In this document: piece by piece, positions 13,420 through 20,647 of the stretch
How positions within the stretch are numbered: the stretch's first letter is position 1
How the letters are laid out: every line of letters starts with the position of its first letter
DNA from: JAMOBE01 sp039908285
GTDB taxonomy: Bacteria; Pseudomonadota; Alphaproteobacteria; Rhodospirillales; Rhodospirillaceae
NCBI GenBank assembly: GCA_039908285.1
Contig: JAMOBE010000041.1
Location: forward strand, 1 to 29,160
Reading direction: 5' to 3'
Length of the DNA stretch: 29,160 bases
Made by a program: the position numbers and the translations under genes
Notes under the pieces: model-generated
Database searches by the model: none
The model's input: the letters and a program-made list of their open reading frames with translations, nothing else
What the model was told of the DNA's origin: nothing

Positions 13420-15319
13420 CCCGGGCCGGAGGAGATGCCTCGACCTGTGAGCCGGGCTGCTGCCGGCGGTCATCGTTGGCCCACGACACCCTGGCCACCT
13501 TGCGGCGGCTCTGGGTGCTCAGCAGGCGTTCGGCGTGGGCCAGGTTCTTCTCGGTGACTCCGGCCATCTTGACGGCGCCGTGGATCTCATAGACCGACAG
13601 GGCGCCGCGAAAGGCCTCCACCGCCTGAAGCAGGTAGTCGGAGTCGCCGGCATGGCGAGCCAGGAGGAACAGGGCCGAGCCCATGTTGTTCTGGGACGCG
13701 GCCCACAGCAGCGGCGCCGCCTCCTGGGTCCGCACCTCGATGGCGGCGCGGCAGGCGTCCACCGCCCGCTCCAGCACCTCGACCGAGCGGACGTGGTCGC
13801 CATAGACCTGCAGCGCCTGAGCCAGGTTGTTCATGATTTCCGCCCAGCGGACCGGGTCTTCGTTGCGGGTGACGATCTGCAGCGCCCCCTGGAAAGCGGC
13901 CAGGGCCTCCTTGAGCGGGGCGGCCCGGCCGGTCTTGAGGTCGAGGCGGTAGAGCACCACCCCGAGGCGGCTTTGCAGGATGGCCCACTCGCGGGGGCTG
14001 TTCTCGCGGGTGATGGCCTGACAGGCGGAGCGGTAGGCGTCGCCGGCCCGTTCCAGGAGGTCCGGGTCATCCAGCCGCTCCCCCGCCGCCTGGAACGCGA
14101 GCCCGAGCAGCCGGTGCAGGAGCCCCCACGGCCGGTCGATCGGTCCGGACAGGAAGCGCACCGCCTTGCGATACAGGGTGATGGCGGCGTGATAGGCGTC
14201 GGCGGTCTGCTGATCGAGATTGCCGAGCGCCGCGGCGGCATTGCCGCAGGCGATCATCACCGAGGCCTGCTCGGTCGCCGTGAAGCCGGTCAGCCCCCCC
14301 TCCACCAGCGGCCGGGCCTGCTCCACCGCCTCGGCCAGACCGGCGCGTATCAATGCGCCCTGGGCCTCGTTGCGTGGGTCCAGCGCCGCCAGCACCGCCC
14401 CCCGCAGCACGAACACCCACCCCTCGTCGAACTCCACCGGCAGGTTCAGAACCAGTTCCGGGGAAGAGCCGCCGGGACGATCGTCATACACGGCCGATTG
14501 CAGTCGCAGTTCCACCAGGCGGCCGTCGGCCTCCACCTCGCCCCACAGCAGGAGGTCGCCGCCGGCCCGGGCCAGGAGCCGCCGCCCAAGGGCAGCAGCC
14601 GCCACCAGCCGCGAGTCGGGTCCATCGCCCTCGGCCACGGGGAGGTCCGCGCCACCCACCTGCTGGCCGAGGGAACGCACGACGGCACCGGGAAGCTGGT
14701 CCAGGGCCGCCTGCAACCGGCGTCCGACCATCCCCCCTTCGAGGTCTCCGGATATCCCCGCCAGCAGCACCAGCAGGGGACCGGTCTTTTCCGGCACGGC
14801 CGGCTTTTCGCCGTCCCGCCCCTTGCGACGGCCGAAGATGCGGGCGAACAGCCCCCCACCGCTCTTGCGGCGCGGGCGCACGGCGGGACCGGCGCTGATG
14901 GGCAGCGGTCCGCCCTCGTGGGCCTGCCACAGCAGGGCCTCGGTGGCCCGGCGGCGCGCCACCATCATTTCGATGATCTTGACCGCCATTCCCGGCCGGG
15001 TCTCAAGCTGATGCAGGAACTCGGCGCGGGAGAGGACCTCGACGGAGACATCGGTGTTCGCCCGCGCGTCGGCGTTGCGGGTACTTTTGTCGATGGCCCC
15101 CATCTCGCCGAACATCTCCCCCTTGCCGAGGATGGCGAGGGTGACGTGGCCGCGGGGGGTCTCCTTGCAGATCTCGACCTCCCCCGAGGCGACCACGTAG
15201 ACGGACAGGCTGACCTCGCCTTCCCGGAAAATGACTTCACCCGCGTCGAAGTGACGCTTCATGGCCCCCACCCGCCGACTGTTGCCACGGTCGAACTCCG
15301 CCGCCGCCGGCACCATCAT
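13361..15319 (-). CDS. Cyclic-nucleotide-binding domain protein with TPR-like C-terminal half
   Basis: The 652-residue product has a cNMP-binding (Crp-like) domain at about 20-140, visible in FDAGEVIFREGEVSLSVYVV, ASGEVEIC and KGEMFGEMGAID. There is no helix-turn-helix, so it is not a DNA-binding regulator. A middle segment (about 180-300) is predicted alpha/beta (LLVLLAGISGDLEGG, GGDLLLWGEVEADG) and weakly recalls the small domain found in FlgO- or adenylate-cyclase-associated TPR proteins. From about 370 onward are tetratricopeptide-like helical pairs (LEEALAAFQGAL-like, NNLAQALQVYGD, NNMGSALFLLAR). It looks like a cytoplasmic sensor or scaffold responding to a nucleotide ligand. The start could instead be Met20 (MKRHFDAGEV, at 15262), which has a GGTGGGGG site; the MMV start lacks a ribosome site. 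Ligand and partners are unknown. Confidence 0.75.
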   Translation of the reverse strand: MMVPAAAEFDRGNSRRVGAMKRHFDAGEVIFREGEVSLSVYVVASGEVEICKETPRGHVTLAILGKGEMFGEMGAIDKSTRNADARANTDVSVEVLSRAEFLHQLETRPGMAVKIIEMMVARRRATEALLWQAHEGGPLPISAGPAVRPRRKSGGGLFARIFGRRKGRDGEKPAVPEKTGPLLVLLAGISGDLEGGMVGRRLQAALDQLPGAVVRSLGQQVGGADLPVAEGDGPDSRLVAAAALGRRLLARAGGDLLLWGEVEADGRLVELRLQSAVYDDRPGGSSPELVLNLPVEFDEGWVFVLRGAVLAALDPRNEAQGALIRAGLAEAVEQARPLVEGGLTGFTATEQASVMIACGNAAAALGNLDQQTADAYHAAITLYRKAVRFLSGPIDRPWGLLHRLLGLAFQAAGERLDDPDLLERAGDAYRSACQAITRENSPREWAILQSRLGVVLYRLDLKTGRAAPLKEALAAFQGALQIVTRNEDPVRWAEIMNNLAQALQVYGDHVRSVEVLERAVDACRAAIEVRTQEAAPLLWAASQNNMGSALFLLARHAGDSDYLLQAVEAFRGALSVYEIHGAVKMAGVTEKNLAHAERLLSTQSRRKVARVSWANDDRRQQPGSQVEASPPARVTGVRLRAERRSPDPDAEG

Positions 15320-15461
15320 ACGACGTTGCGGTGGAAATTTTCAGTGCGTTTGTTGCCAAAGACCCCAATCAGGGCACTCCGGATGGTTTCGCTCCCGCCC
15401 GAACCTGGGTTAAGGCGCACCCATGGCGTTGGGGTAGGCTCGCGCGTCAGGGAGGTCGCCC

Positions 15462-15737
15462 ATGCTGACCTGTAAAGACTGCCTCGCGCTGATGACCCTC
15501 GACCGGGAGGAGGAGCTGGCACTCGCCGTCAGCCCCCCCCTGCCCGAGGAAGTCGTGCTCGATCTTGGCCGTTACGTGCTGTTGTCGGACGAGGGCGAAC
15601 CGGCGCTCCGCCAGGCACTGCTGTTCGACCTGGAAGCCTGCCGCCGGGCGCGCGACATACGGCGGATGGCCGAACTGAAGGCGATGGTGCGCCAGTTCGT
15701 GGACCATCATCCGAGCCGACGGGCTGCCGTCCGGTAA
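15462..15737 (+). CDS. Hypothetical 91-residue protein
   Basis: This short gene has a strong GGGAGG ribosome site before the ATG at 15462 and normal GC-rich codon use, so I believe it is real. The N-terminus carries a CKDC pair (Cys4, Cys7) that could bind metal, followed by a charged helical region (DLEACRRARDIRRMAELKAMV). There is no signal peptide or membrane helix. I do not recognise the family. It is divergent from the cNMP/TPR protein gene (142-bp gap, probably holding both promoters) and lies 131 bp upstream of the Crp/Fnr gene on the same strand. Confidence 0.6.
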   Translation: MLTCKDCLALMTLDREEELALAVSPPLPEEVVLDLGRYVLLSDEGEPALRQALLFDLEACRRARDIRRMAELKAMVRQFVDHHPSRRAAVR

Positions 15738-15868
15738 ATGGGCAGGGCGGGGGCCGTCCCTCCGTCGTGGCTGATTCCTCCGCTTCTCCCATCCATATAC
15801 AGCCGGAGGCGGGTGCGCGGACAGCGGGGGTGTGGCCCCACGTCCGGCCCACCTCCGGAGGTTCCCGC

Positions 15869-16684
15869 ATGCCCATGGTCCCATCGACGAATCCAGCGGT
15901 CGGCCGTGGGACTCCGCCGGGAGTACCGCGGGGCGATCGGGTGTCGGAGACACGCCGACAACCTGCGCCGGGTGGGGCGCCGGGGGGTGCGGTGCTGCGC
16001 CGGTTCAGTGGCTTCGGGCACCTGTCGGGGGCGGAGGTGGCCTTCCTCCAGCAGCTCGACTCCCGGCCCTGCCCGGCCCGCGCCGACATCCTCCGCGAGG
16101 GCGAGACCTACGTCCGGGCGCTCATCCTGGAGGCGGGCTGGGCGTTCCGCTACAAGCTTTTGTGCGACGGGCGCCGCCAGATCCTGAACCTGCTGATTCC
16201 CGGCGACATCATCGGTCCCCATTCGCCGGTGGCCGATCACTCGGTGGCGGCTCTGACCGACGCCGTCGCCGGTCACTTCTCGCCGCGAACCATCGAAGAG
16301 CACGCCGGAGACTATCCCCACATCGCCGCCACCCTGGCCCACGCCATCGCTCGCGAGTACGAGATGCTGGCCGGCCGCGCGGTCTGCCTCGGCCGCCGCA
16401 CCGCCTACGAGCGGATGGCCTACCTGATGGCCGAGCTGCTGGTGAGGCTGCGGGCCGTCGGCCTGTCCGACGGCCACTCCTTCGATTTCCCCGTGACTCA
16501 GGAGATCCTGGCCGACTCGCTCGGCCTCAGCGTGGTGCACGTCAACCGCACCCTGCGGCGCCTGCGCCAGGACGGCCTATTGAGCTTCCAGGCCAGGCGG
16601 GCGGTGATCGGCGACCCGGAAGGCCTGGCGGACGCCGCCGCCCTCGACGGCGCCCTGTCGGAAACCATGGTCAGGGGGCGGTGA
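15869..16684 (+). CDS. Crp/Fnr-family transcriptional regulator
   Basis: This is a predicted DNA-binding regulator of 271 residues. After an approximately 45-residue Pro/Gly-rich N-terminal extension comes a cNMP-binding-like beta-barrel (about 50-150, with ILREGETYVRALILEAGWAF and NLLIPGDIIGP), a dimerisation helix (about 155-190) and a Crp-type helix-turn-helix (211-238, QEILADSLGLSVVHVNRTLRRL). The N-terminal cysteine cluster of true Fnr is absent, so it is not an Fnr-type oxygen sensor; the ligand is unknown. The ATG at 15869 has a CCGGAG ribosome site 8 bases upstream, which favours it over a start about 100 bp earlier in the same frame. Targets cannot be read from this window. Its 3' end meets the remains of a convergent gene. 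Confidence 0.88.
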   Translation: MPMVPSTNPAVGRGTPPGVPRGDRVSETRRQPAPGGAPGGAVLRRFSGFGHLSGAEVAFLQQLDSRPCPARADILREGETYVRALILEAGWAFRYKLLCDGRRQILNLLIPGDIIGPHSPVADHSVAALTDAVAGHFSPRTIEEHAGDYPHIAATLAHAIAREYEMLAGRAVCLGRRTAYERMAYLMAELLVRLRAVGLSDGHSFDFPVTQEILADSLGLSVVHVNRTLRRLRQDGLLSFQARRAVIGDPEGLADAAALDGALSETMVRGR

Positions 16685-16839
16685 GGGATTTGAGCAGGCC
16701 ACAGACGCGGTTGTAGAGATAACGGGCTGACGTTCAGAGGAGCGCTCCCACAGCGTTTGGCTATGCGTTTCAGCAGGGTCGGCACGGCGTCTTCCTCGCC
16801 CTGCCCCTCGACGATGGGCACGATGAAGGGGACGGTCAT
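16671..16839 (-). pseudogene. Remnant of a DUF4276-like gene
   Basis: The first 33 or so codons (ATG at 16839) read MTVPFIVPIVEGQGEEDAV followed by PTLLKRIAKR. This matches the N-terminal strand and acidic motif of DUF4276 proteins, which are TOPRIM-like partners of AAA ATPases. Family members are usually around 200 residues. Here the similarity stops near CGSAPL, and a second piece in a shifted frame, ARYLYNRVCGLLKSLTAP followed by a stop at 16671, looks like a C-terminal tail. The simplest reading is one internal deletion that removed most of the gene and shifted the frame. The start overlaps the ATPase stop as ATGA, the layout of an intact two-gene operon. The tail assignment is inference. 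Confidence 0.6.
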
Positions 16840-18017
16840 CGGCCGCTCATGTCGAACAACGTGATCTCAGGTGCGTTACCGTCGACATCATCCAGTTCAA
16901 GTTGATTGAGGCGAAGGAGTTCACCAGGCGTGAACAGACGCTCTCGCAGGGTCTCGCGGCTCGCCTGGTCGACCGGGCCGATGCGGCACACGCCGTCCTC
17001 GCTTTCGACCGCCAGCAGCGAGTCGACGTCGATGTCCGGGTTGTCCAGGAGGTCCGGACTGTGGCTGGTGACGATGATCTGACAGTGACGCGCCCCCTCG
17101 CGCAGGGCGGACAGAAGCACGGAGGCGGCGGCGGGATGCAGGCCCATCTCCGGTTCCTCGAGGCCGATCAACAGTGAGGGTGAACCGCCCACTCGCGTTG
17201 ATGCCGTCTGAAAGACCGCCAGCAGATTGCCAAATGCGCGGAGAGTACCGTCGGACATTTCAAAGGCCGTAAAGGGCAAGGGGTTGTCCTCACCCTTGAC
17301 CGCCTGGAGGAACTCGATGGTTTCATACTGACCAATAGTTGTTGGACGCACGCCAGTGATGAGCGGAACAATTCGTGAAAGAAAGGTTCGAAGTGTCTCC
17401 TGGACCTCGGGTCCAACCCGTCGCAGGACGCTTGCCGCGTTGCCGCCATTTTTGCGCAATATGTCGCCGGGATCAGGTTGCTGCATTTTGGCAATCTCAC
17501 GCGGATTGGGGTTGTAGACCGCAATCCGTGACAGGGCATCGAAAACGGGCCGGAATTCTGGAATGCCGGATGCCGCCACAAGGAAAAGACGGTCGGGCAA
17601 CGCCGCTGGCATGAGAGGCACGGAACAGGATATCACCTTGCCTGAGCGCACCCTGAAACGATCGTCGCCAATGACGCACTCCTCATCCTGCACTTCGCAG
17701 GCTCCGGAAGAATCAGCTTTTATCCGGAAAACATAGTGGCCCTCCTGACCGCTCAGTCGCGTGAAATCAAGGCGAATGGAAAAGTGAGTGCCGCCCCCCC
17801 TGGGGCGAAGACTGGTTGCAAGGAATATTCCATGATTACGCAAAACATGGTCTAGCGAATATCGAAGCGCATCGGAGACGAACTGCATCGCGTCGAGGAA
17901 ATTGCTTTTCCCCGAACCGTTCGGACCCACCATGAACATCAGGGGGCCAAGGTCGACCCGGCAGGAGGCGATGTTCTTGTAGTTCTGGATCGTCACGGTG
18001 CGGATGAACGGCGGCAT
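16836..18017 (-). CDS. AAA/OLD-like ATPase (AAA_21 type)
   Basis: The 393-residue protein has an ABC/SMC-like ATPase fold. Walker A is GPNGSGKSN (31-39) after the typical IQNYKNI start; the signature-like segment is FEMSDGTLRAFGNL (about 255-268); Walker B is LLIGLEEPEMGLHP (about 283-296); and the switch His lies in IIVTSHSPDLLD. Proteins of this group (AAA_21, related to OLD and RloA/AbiL-type ATPases) usually pair with a TOPRIM or DUF4276 protein and are often linked to phage defence. Here the partner immediately downstream is a remnant. The gene has visibly lower GC and less biased codons than its neighbours (for example around 17330-17720), which suggests transfer from another genome. 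Its ATP-binding motifs are all intact, so it may still be made. Confidence 0.82.
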   Translation of the reverse strand: MPPFIRTVTIQNYKNIASCRVDLGPLMFMVGPNGSGKSNFLDAMQFVSDALRYSLDHVLRNHGIFLATSLRPRGGGTHFSIRLDFTRLSGQEGHYVFRIKADSSGACEVQDEECVIGDDRFRVRSGKVISCSVPLMPAALPDRLFLVAASGIPEFRPVFDALSRIAVYNPNPREIAKMQQPDPGDILRKNGGNAASVLRRVGPEVQETLRTFLSRIVPLITGVRPTTIGQYETIEFLQAVKGEDNPLPFTAFEMSDGTLRAFGNLLAVFQTASTRVGGSPSLLIGLEEPEMGLHPAAASVLLSALREGARHCQIIVTSHSPDLLDNPDIDVDSLLAVESEDGVCRIGPVDQASRETLRERLFTPGELLRLNQLELDDVDGNAPEITLFDMSGR

Positions 18018-18102
18018 TGCCTGGTACCCGGACTCTGTCGGTTTCTCGCGTCAGTATAGGGCTGGGCGAGGAGGCCAGCAAGCGATCGGCCGGCCAAAAA
18101 AG

Positions 18103-18170
18103 TTGACATGGTCCCGGGTCCCATTTCACACTGCGGCCTTTCCGCCGGTCGTGATCGCCGGTCGTGATCG
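18103..18170 (+). promoter_or_regulatory. Tandem 13-bp repeat and possible -35 box upstream of the sugar locus
   Basis: CCGGTCGTGATCG occurs twice in perfect tandem (18145-18157 and 18158-18170), ending 19 bp before the start of the first gene of the locus. TTGACA (18103-18108) upstream matches a -35 box, but no good -10 lies 16-18 bp downstream. The tandem repeat could be an operator or a simple duplication. Confidence 0.4.
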
Positions 18171-18189
18171 GTTTCAGGTTGGTTTGCAC

Positions 18190-19194
18190 ATGCGTTTTCT
18201 CATCGTCGGTCTTGGGTCCATGGGCAAGCGTCGGGTTCGCAACCTGAAACGACTTGGCGTCACCGACATCACGGGCTTCGACCCCAGGGCCGATCGCCGC
18301 GCCGAAGCGGCGGCGGCCTATGGCATCGAGACCGTCGGCGACTGGGCTGCGGCCGAGGCTCTGGCGGTGGATGCCTGGGTGATCTCGACGCCGCCCGACA
18401 CCCACCTCGACTATGGGTTCAAGGCGCTGGACCGGGGCATCGCCTTCTTCGCCGAGGCGAGCGTCACCGACGAGCGGGCGCCGGAGATGATCCGCCGGCT
18501 GAAGGAGACGGGCGGGGTGGGCTGCCCGTCCTGCACCATGCGCTATTACGCCGGGCCGCGGAAGATCAAGGAGCTGGTGGCCTCCGGGGTCATCGGCCGG
18601 CCGCTGATGATGACCTATCACGTCGGCCAGTGGCTGCCGGACTGGCATCCGTGGGAGAGCTACAAGGATTTCTACGTGTCGAAGCGGGCCACCGGGGCCT
18701 GCCGTGAGATCGTGCCGTTCGAGCTGACCTGGCTGGTGGACATCCTCGGCGACGTCGACGCGGTGACCTGCATGCGGGGCAAGGTGTCGGACCTGGACTG
18801 CGACATCGACGACGTCTACCAGTTGCTGTTGAAGTTCCGCTCGGGCCTGTCCGGTCACCTGGCGGTGGACGTGGTGGCGCGGCCGGCGGTGCGCATGTTC
18901 CGCCTGAACGGCCGCGAGGGCACCATCGAGTGGGACCACGGACAGAACGTGGTCCGCCTGTGGACCGCCACCGGGGAGGCCAACAAATACGATCTCCAGG
19001 TGTTCGACCTGGCGGCGGGGACCGTCGAGGCCGGCTACATCCACGCCGAGGAGCCCTATGTCGATGAGATGCGCGACTTCGTCGCCGCGGTGCGTCGTGA
19101 GCGGCCCTGGCCCTATCCCTTCGAGTCCGACGAGCACGTGCTGAGCCTCCTCGTGCGCGCCGAGCGCAGCAGCGACGAGGGTGTCCGCGCATGA
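18190..19194 (+). CDS. Gfo/Idh/MocA-family oxidoreductase
   Basis: The 334-residue protein has an N-terminal Rossmann fold (MRFLIVGLGSMGKRRVRNL, with GLGSMG at 7-12) and a C-terminal Gfo/Idh alpha/beta domain, and should oxidise or reduce a sugar or cyclitol with NAD(P). The usual EKP motif, whose Lys acts in catalysis, is AEASV here (residues 88-92): Glu89 is kept, but the Lys and Pro positions are Ala90 and Ser91. It may belong to a divergent subgroup from surface-polysaccharide loci. The ATG at 18190 is chosen because the Rossmann strand begins there. The next gene overlaps it by four bases (ATGA), so the oxidoreductase and aminotransferase are probably a functional pair. The substrate is unknown. 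Confidence 0.85.
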   Translation: MRFLIVGLGSMGKRRVRNLKRLGVTDITGFDPRADRRAEAAAAYGIETVGDWAAAEALAVDAWVISTPPDTHLDYGFKALDRGIAFFAEASVTDERAPEMIRRLKETGGVGCPSCTMRYYAGPRKIKELVASGVIGRPLMMTYHVGQWLPDWHPWESYKDFYVSKRATGACREIVPFELTWLVDILGDVDAVTCMRGKVSDLDCDIDDVYQLLLKFRSGLSGHLAVDVVARPAVRMFRLNGREGTIEWDHGQNVVRLWTATGEANKYDLQVFDLAAGTVEAGYIHAEEPYVDEMRDFVAAVRRERPWPYPFESDEHVLSLLVRAERSSDEGVRA

Positions 19195-20486
19195 CGGACG
19201 ATCGCGGCGGCCTCACTCACCGACTGATCCCCGCCGGCAGCCACACCTATTCCAAGGGCGACGACCAGTTCCCGAGCAACGCGCCGCGCTACCTGGAGCG
19301 GGGCGAGGGGCCTTGGGTGTGGGACGGCCAGGGGCGGAAGTACCTGGACTGGACCGCCGGCCTGCGCAGCATGAGTCTCGGGTATGGCATCGAGCCGGTG
19401 ATCCGCGCCGCGACGGAGCAGATGTGGAGGGGCTCCAACTTCGGCCGTCCCTCCTATATCGAGACCGCGTACGCCGAGCGGCTGGTGGAGACCATCCCCT
19501 GTGCCGAGATGGTCAAGTTCGCCAAGAACGGCTCCACCGTCACCAGCGCCGCGGTCAAGCTGGCCCGGGCCTACACCGGGCGCGACCTGGTGGCGTTCTG
19601 CAAGGACCATCCGTTCTTCAGCTATGACGACTGGTTCATCGGCACCACCCCGTGCAGCGCCGGCATCCCCTCGGCCTTCGGCGCCCTGTCCCTGCCGTTC
19701 CGCTACAACGATCTGGCGTCGCTCGCGTTCCAGTTCGACACCCACCCCGGCAAGATCGCCTGCGTGATCATGGAGGCCGCCACCACCGACGAGCCGAAGC
19801 CCGGCTTCCTCGAGGGCGTGCAGGCCCTGTGCCGCAAGCACGGCGCCGTGTTCATCCTCGACGAGATGATCACCGGCTTCCGCTGGCACCTGGGGGGTGC
19901 CCAGACTTATTTCGGCGTCACGCCCGACCTCGCCACCTTCGGCAAGGGCATGGCCAACGGCTTCGCCGTCGCCGCCCTGGTCGGACGGCGCGACATCATG
20001 GACCTCGGCGGGCTGTCCCACGACCGGCCGCGGGTGTTCCTGATCTCCACCACCCATGGCGCCGAGAACCACGCCCTGGCCGCCGGCCTCGCCACCCTCG
20101 ACATGTTCCACCGCGAGCCGGTGGTGGAGAGGATGTGGTCCATCGGCCGCGCCCTGACCGAGGGCCTGAACGCCGCCGCCGCCGATGCCGGGGTTGCTCA
20201 GGCTTTCCAAGCCTATGGCTTTCCGTGCAGCCCCGCCTTTGCGACCCTGGACGCGCAGGGCCAGCCCAGCATGGCTCTCCGGACCCTGTTCCTGCAGGAA
20301 ATGGTTCGCCGCGGCGTCATCATCAACTACATCGCCCCCGGCTGGTCCCACGACGCGGAGGCGGTGGCGGCCACCGTCGTCGCCGCCCGCGAGTCCCTCG
20401 CGGTCTATGCGCGGGCGCTGGCGGAGGGTGTGGACGGACTATTGGAGGGACCGGCCATCAAGCCGGTGTTCCGGCCGTATAATTGA
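19191..20486 (+). CDS. Class III PLP-dependent aminotransferase (glutamate-1-semialdehyde aminomutase-like)
   Basis: The 431-residue enzyme has the class III fold: WVWDGQGRKYLDWTAGL near the N-terminus, FAKNGSTVTSAAVKLARAYTG (phosphate-binding region), FILDEMITGFRWHLGG (Asp holding the PLP pyridine nitrogen) and the Schiff-base lysine in FGKGMANGF (Lys252). It resembles HemL, but its place directly after a Gfo/Idh oxidoreductase, with a 4-bp overlap, points to surface-sugar or polyol amination and not to haem synthesis. A plausible order is oxidation of a hydroxyl by the first enzyme and transamination of the resulting keto group by this one; that is inference. A repeat-rich gap of about 160 bp follows. 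Confidence 0.87.
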   Translation: MTDDRGGLTHRLIPAGSHTYSKGDDQFPSNAPRYLERGEGPWVWDGQGRKYLDWTAGLRSMSLGYGIEPVIRAATEQMWRGSNFGRPSYIETAYAERLVETIPCAEMVKFAKNGSTVTSAAVKLARAYTGRDLVAFCKDHPFFSYDDWFIGTTPCSAGIPSAFGALSLPFRYNDLASLAFQFDTHPGKIACVIMEAATTDEPKPGFLEGVQALCRKHGAVFILDEMITGFRWHLGGAQTYFGVTPDLATFGKGMANGFAVAALVGRRDIMDLGGLSHDRPRVFLISTTHGAENHALAAGLATLDMFHREPVVERMWSIGRALTEGLNAAAADAGVAQAFQAYGFPCSPAFATLDAQGQPSMALRTLFLQEMVRRGVIINYIAPGWSHDAEAVAATVVAARESLAVYARALAEGVDGLLEGPAIKPVFRPYN

Positions 20487-20507
20487 GGGCAGTCGCGCAA
20501 GAAAGAA

Positions 20508-20617
20508 GCGGGCTCTGCCCGCACCCGCCAAAGGCCTGGAGGCCTTTGGAAACCCATTAATAAATACCAAGGGGGTTTGGGGCATCGCCCCAAGCGGGGT
20601 CCGGGGCGGCAGCCCCG
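20508..20617. repeat. Intergenic repeat cluster, family C (four hairpins)
   Basis: Four short perfect stems lie in a row between the aminotransferase and methyltransferase genes: GCGGGC/GCCCGC (20508-20522), CCAAAGGCC/GGCCTTTGG (20528-20549), TTGGGGC/GCCCCAA (20577-20593) and CGGGGC/GCCCCG (20602-20617). An AT-rich spacer (CATTAATAAATACC) separates the second and third. Similar intergenic repeats are common in alphaproteobacterial genomes. There is no T-tract, so it is not an obvious terminator. Confidence 0.75.
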
Positions 20618-20647
20618 CGATTCTCCCCATGACTCACAGGTCGAGCG

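Noticed and set aside
13535..15475. 646-residue plus-strand frame opposite the cNMP/TPR gene
   Set aside because: Low-complexity shadow; the minus-strand product has a recognisable cNMP-binding domain and TPR-like helices.
19191..20486. HemL, glutamate-1-semialdehyde aminomutase for haem synthesis
   Set aside because: The fold matches class III aminotransferases in general, but the overlap with a Gfo/Idh gene and the surface-sugar neighbours make a haem role unlikely.
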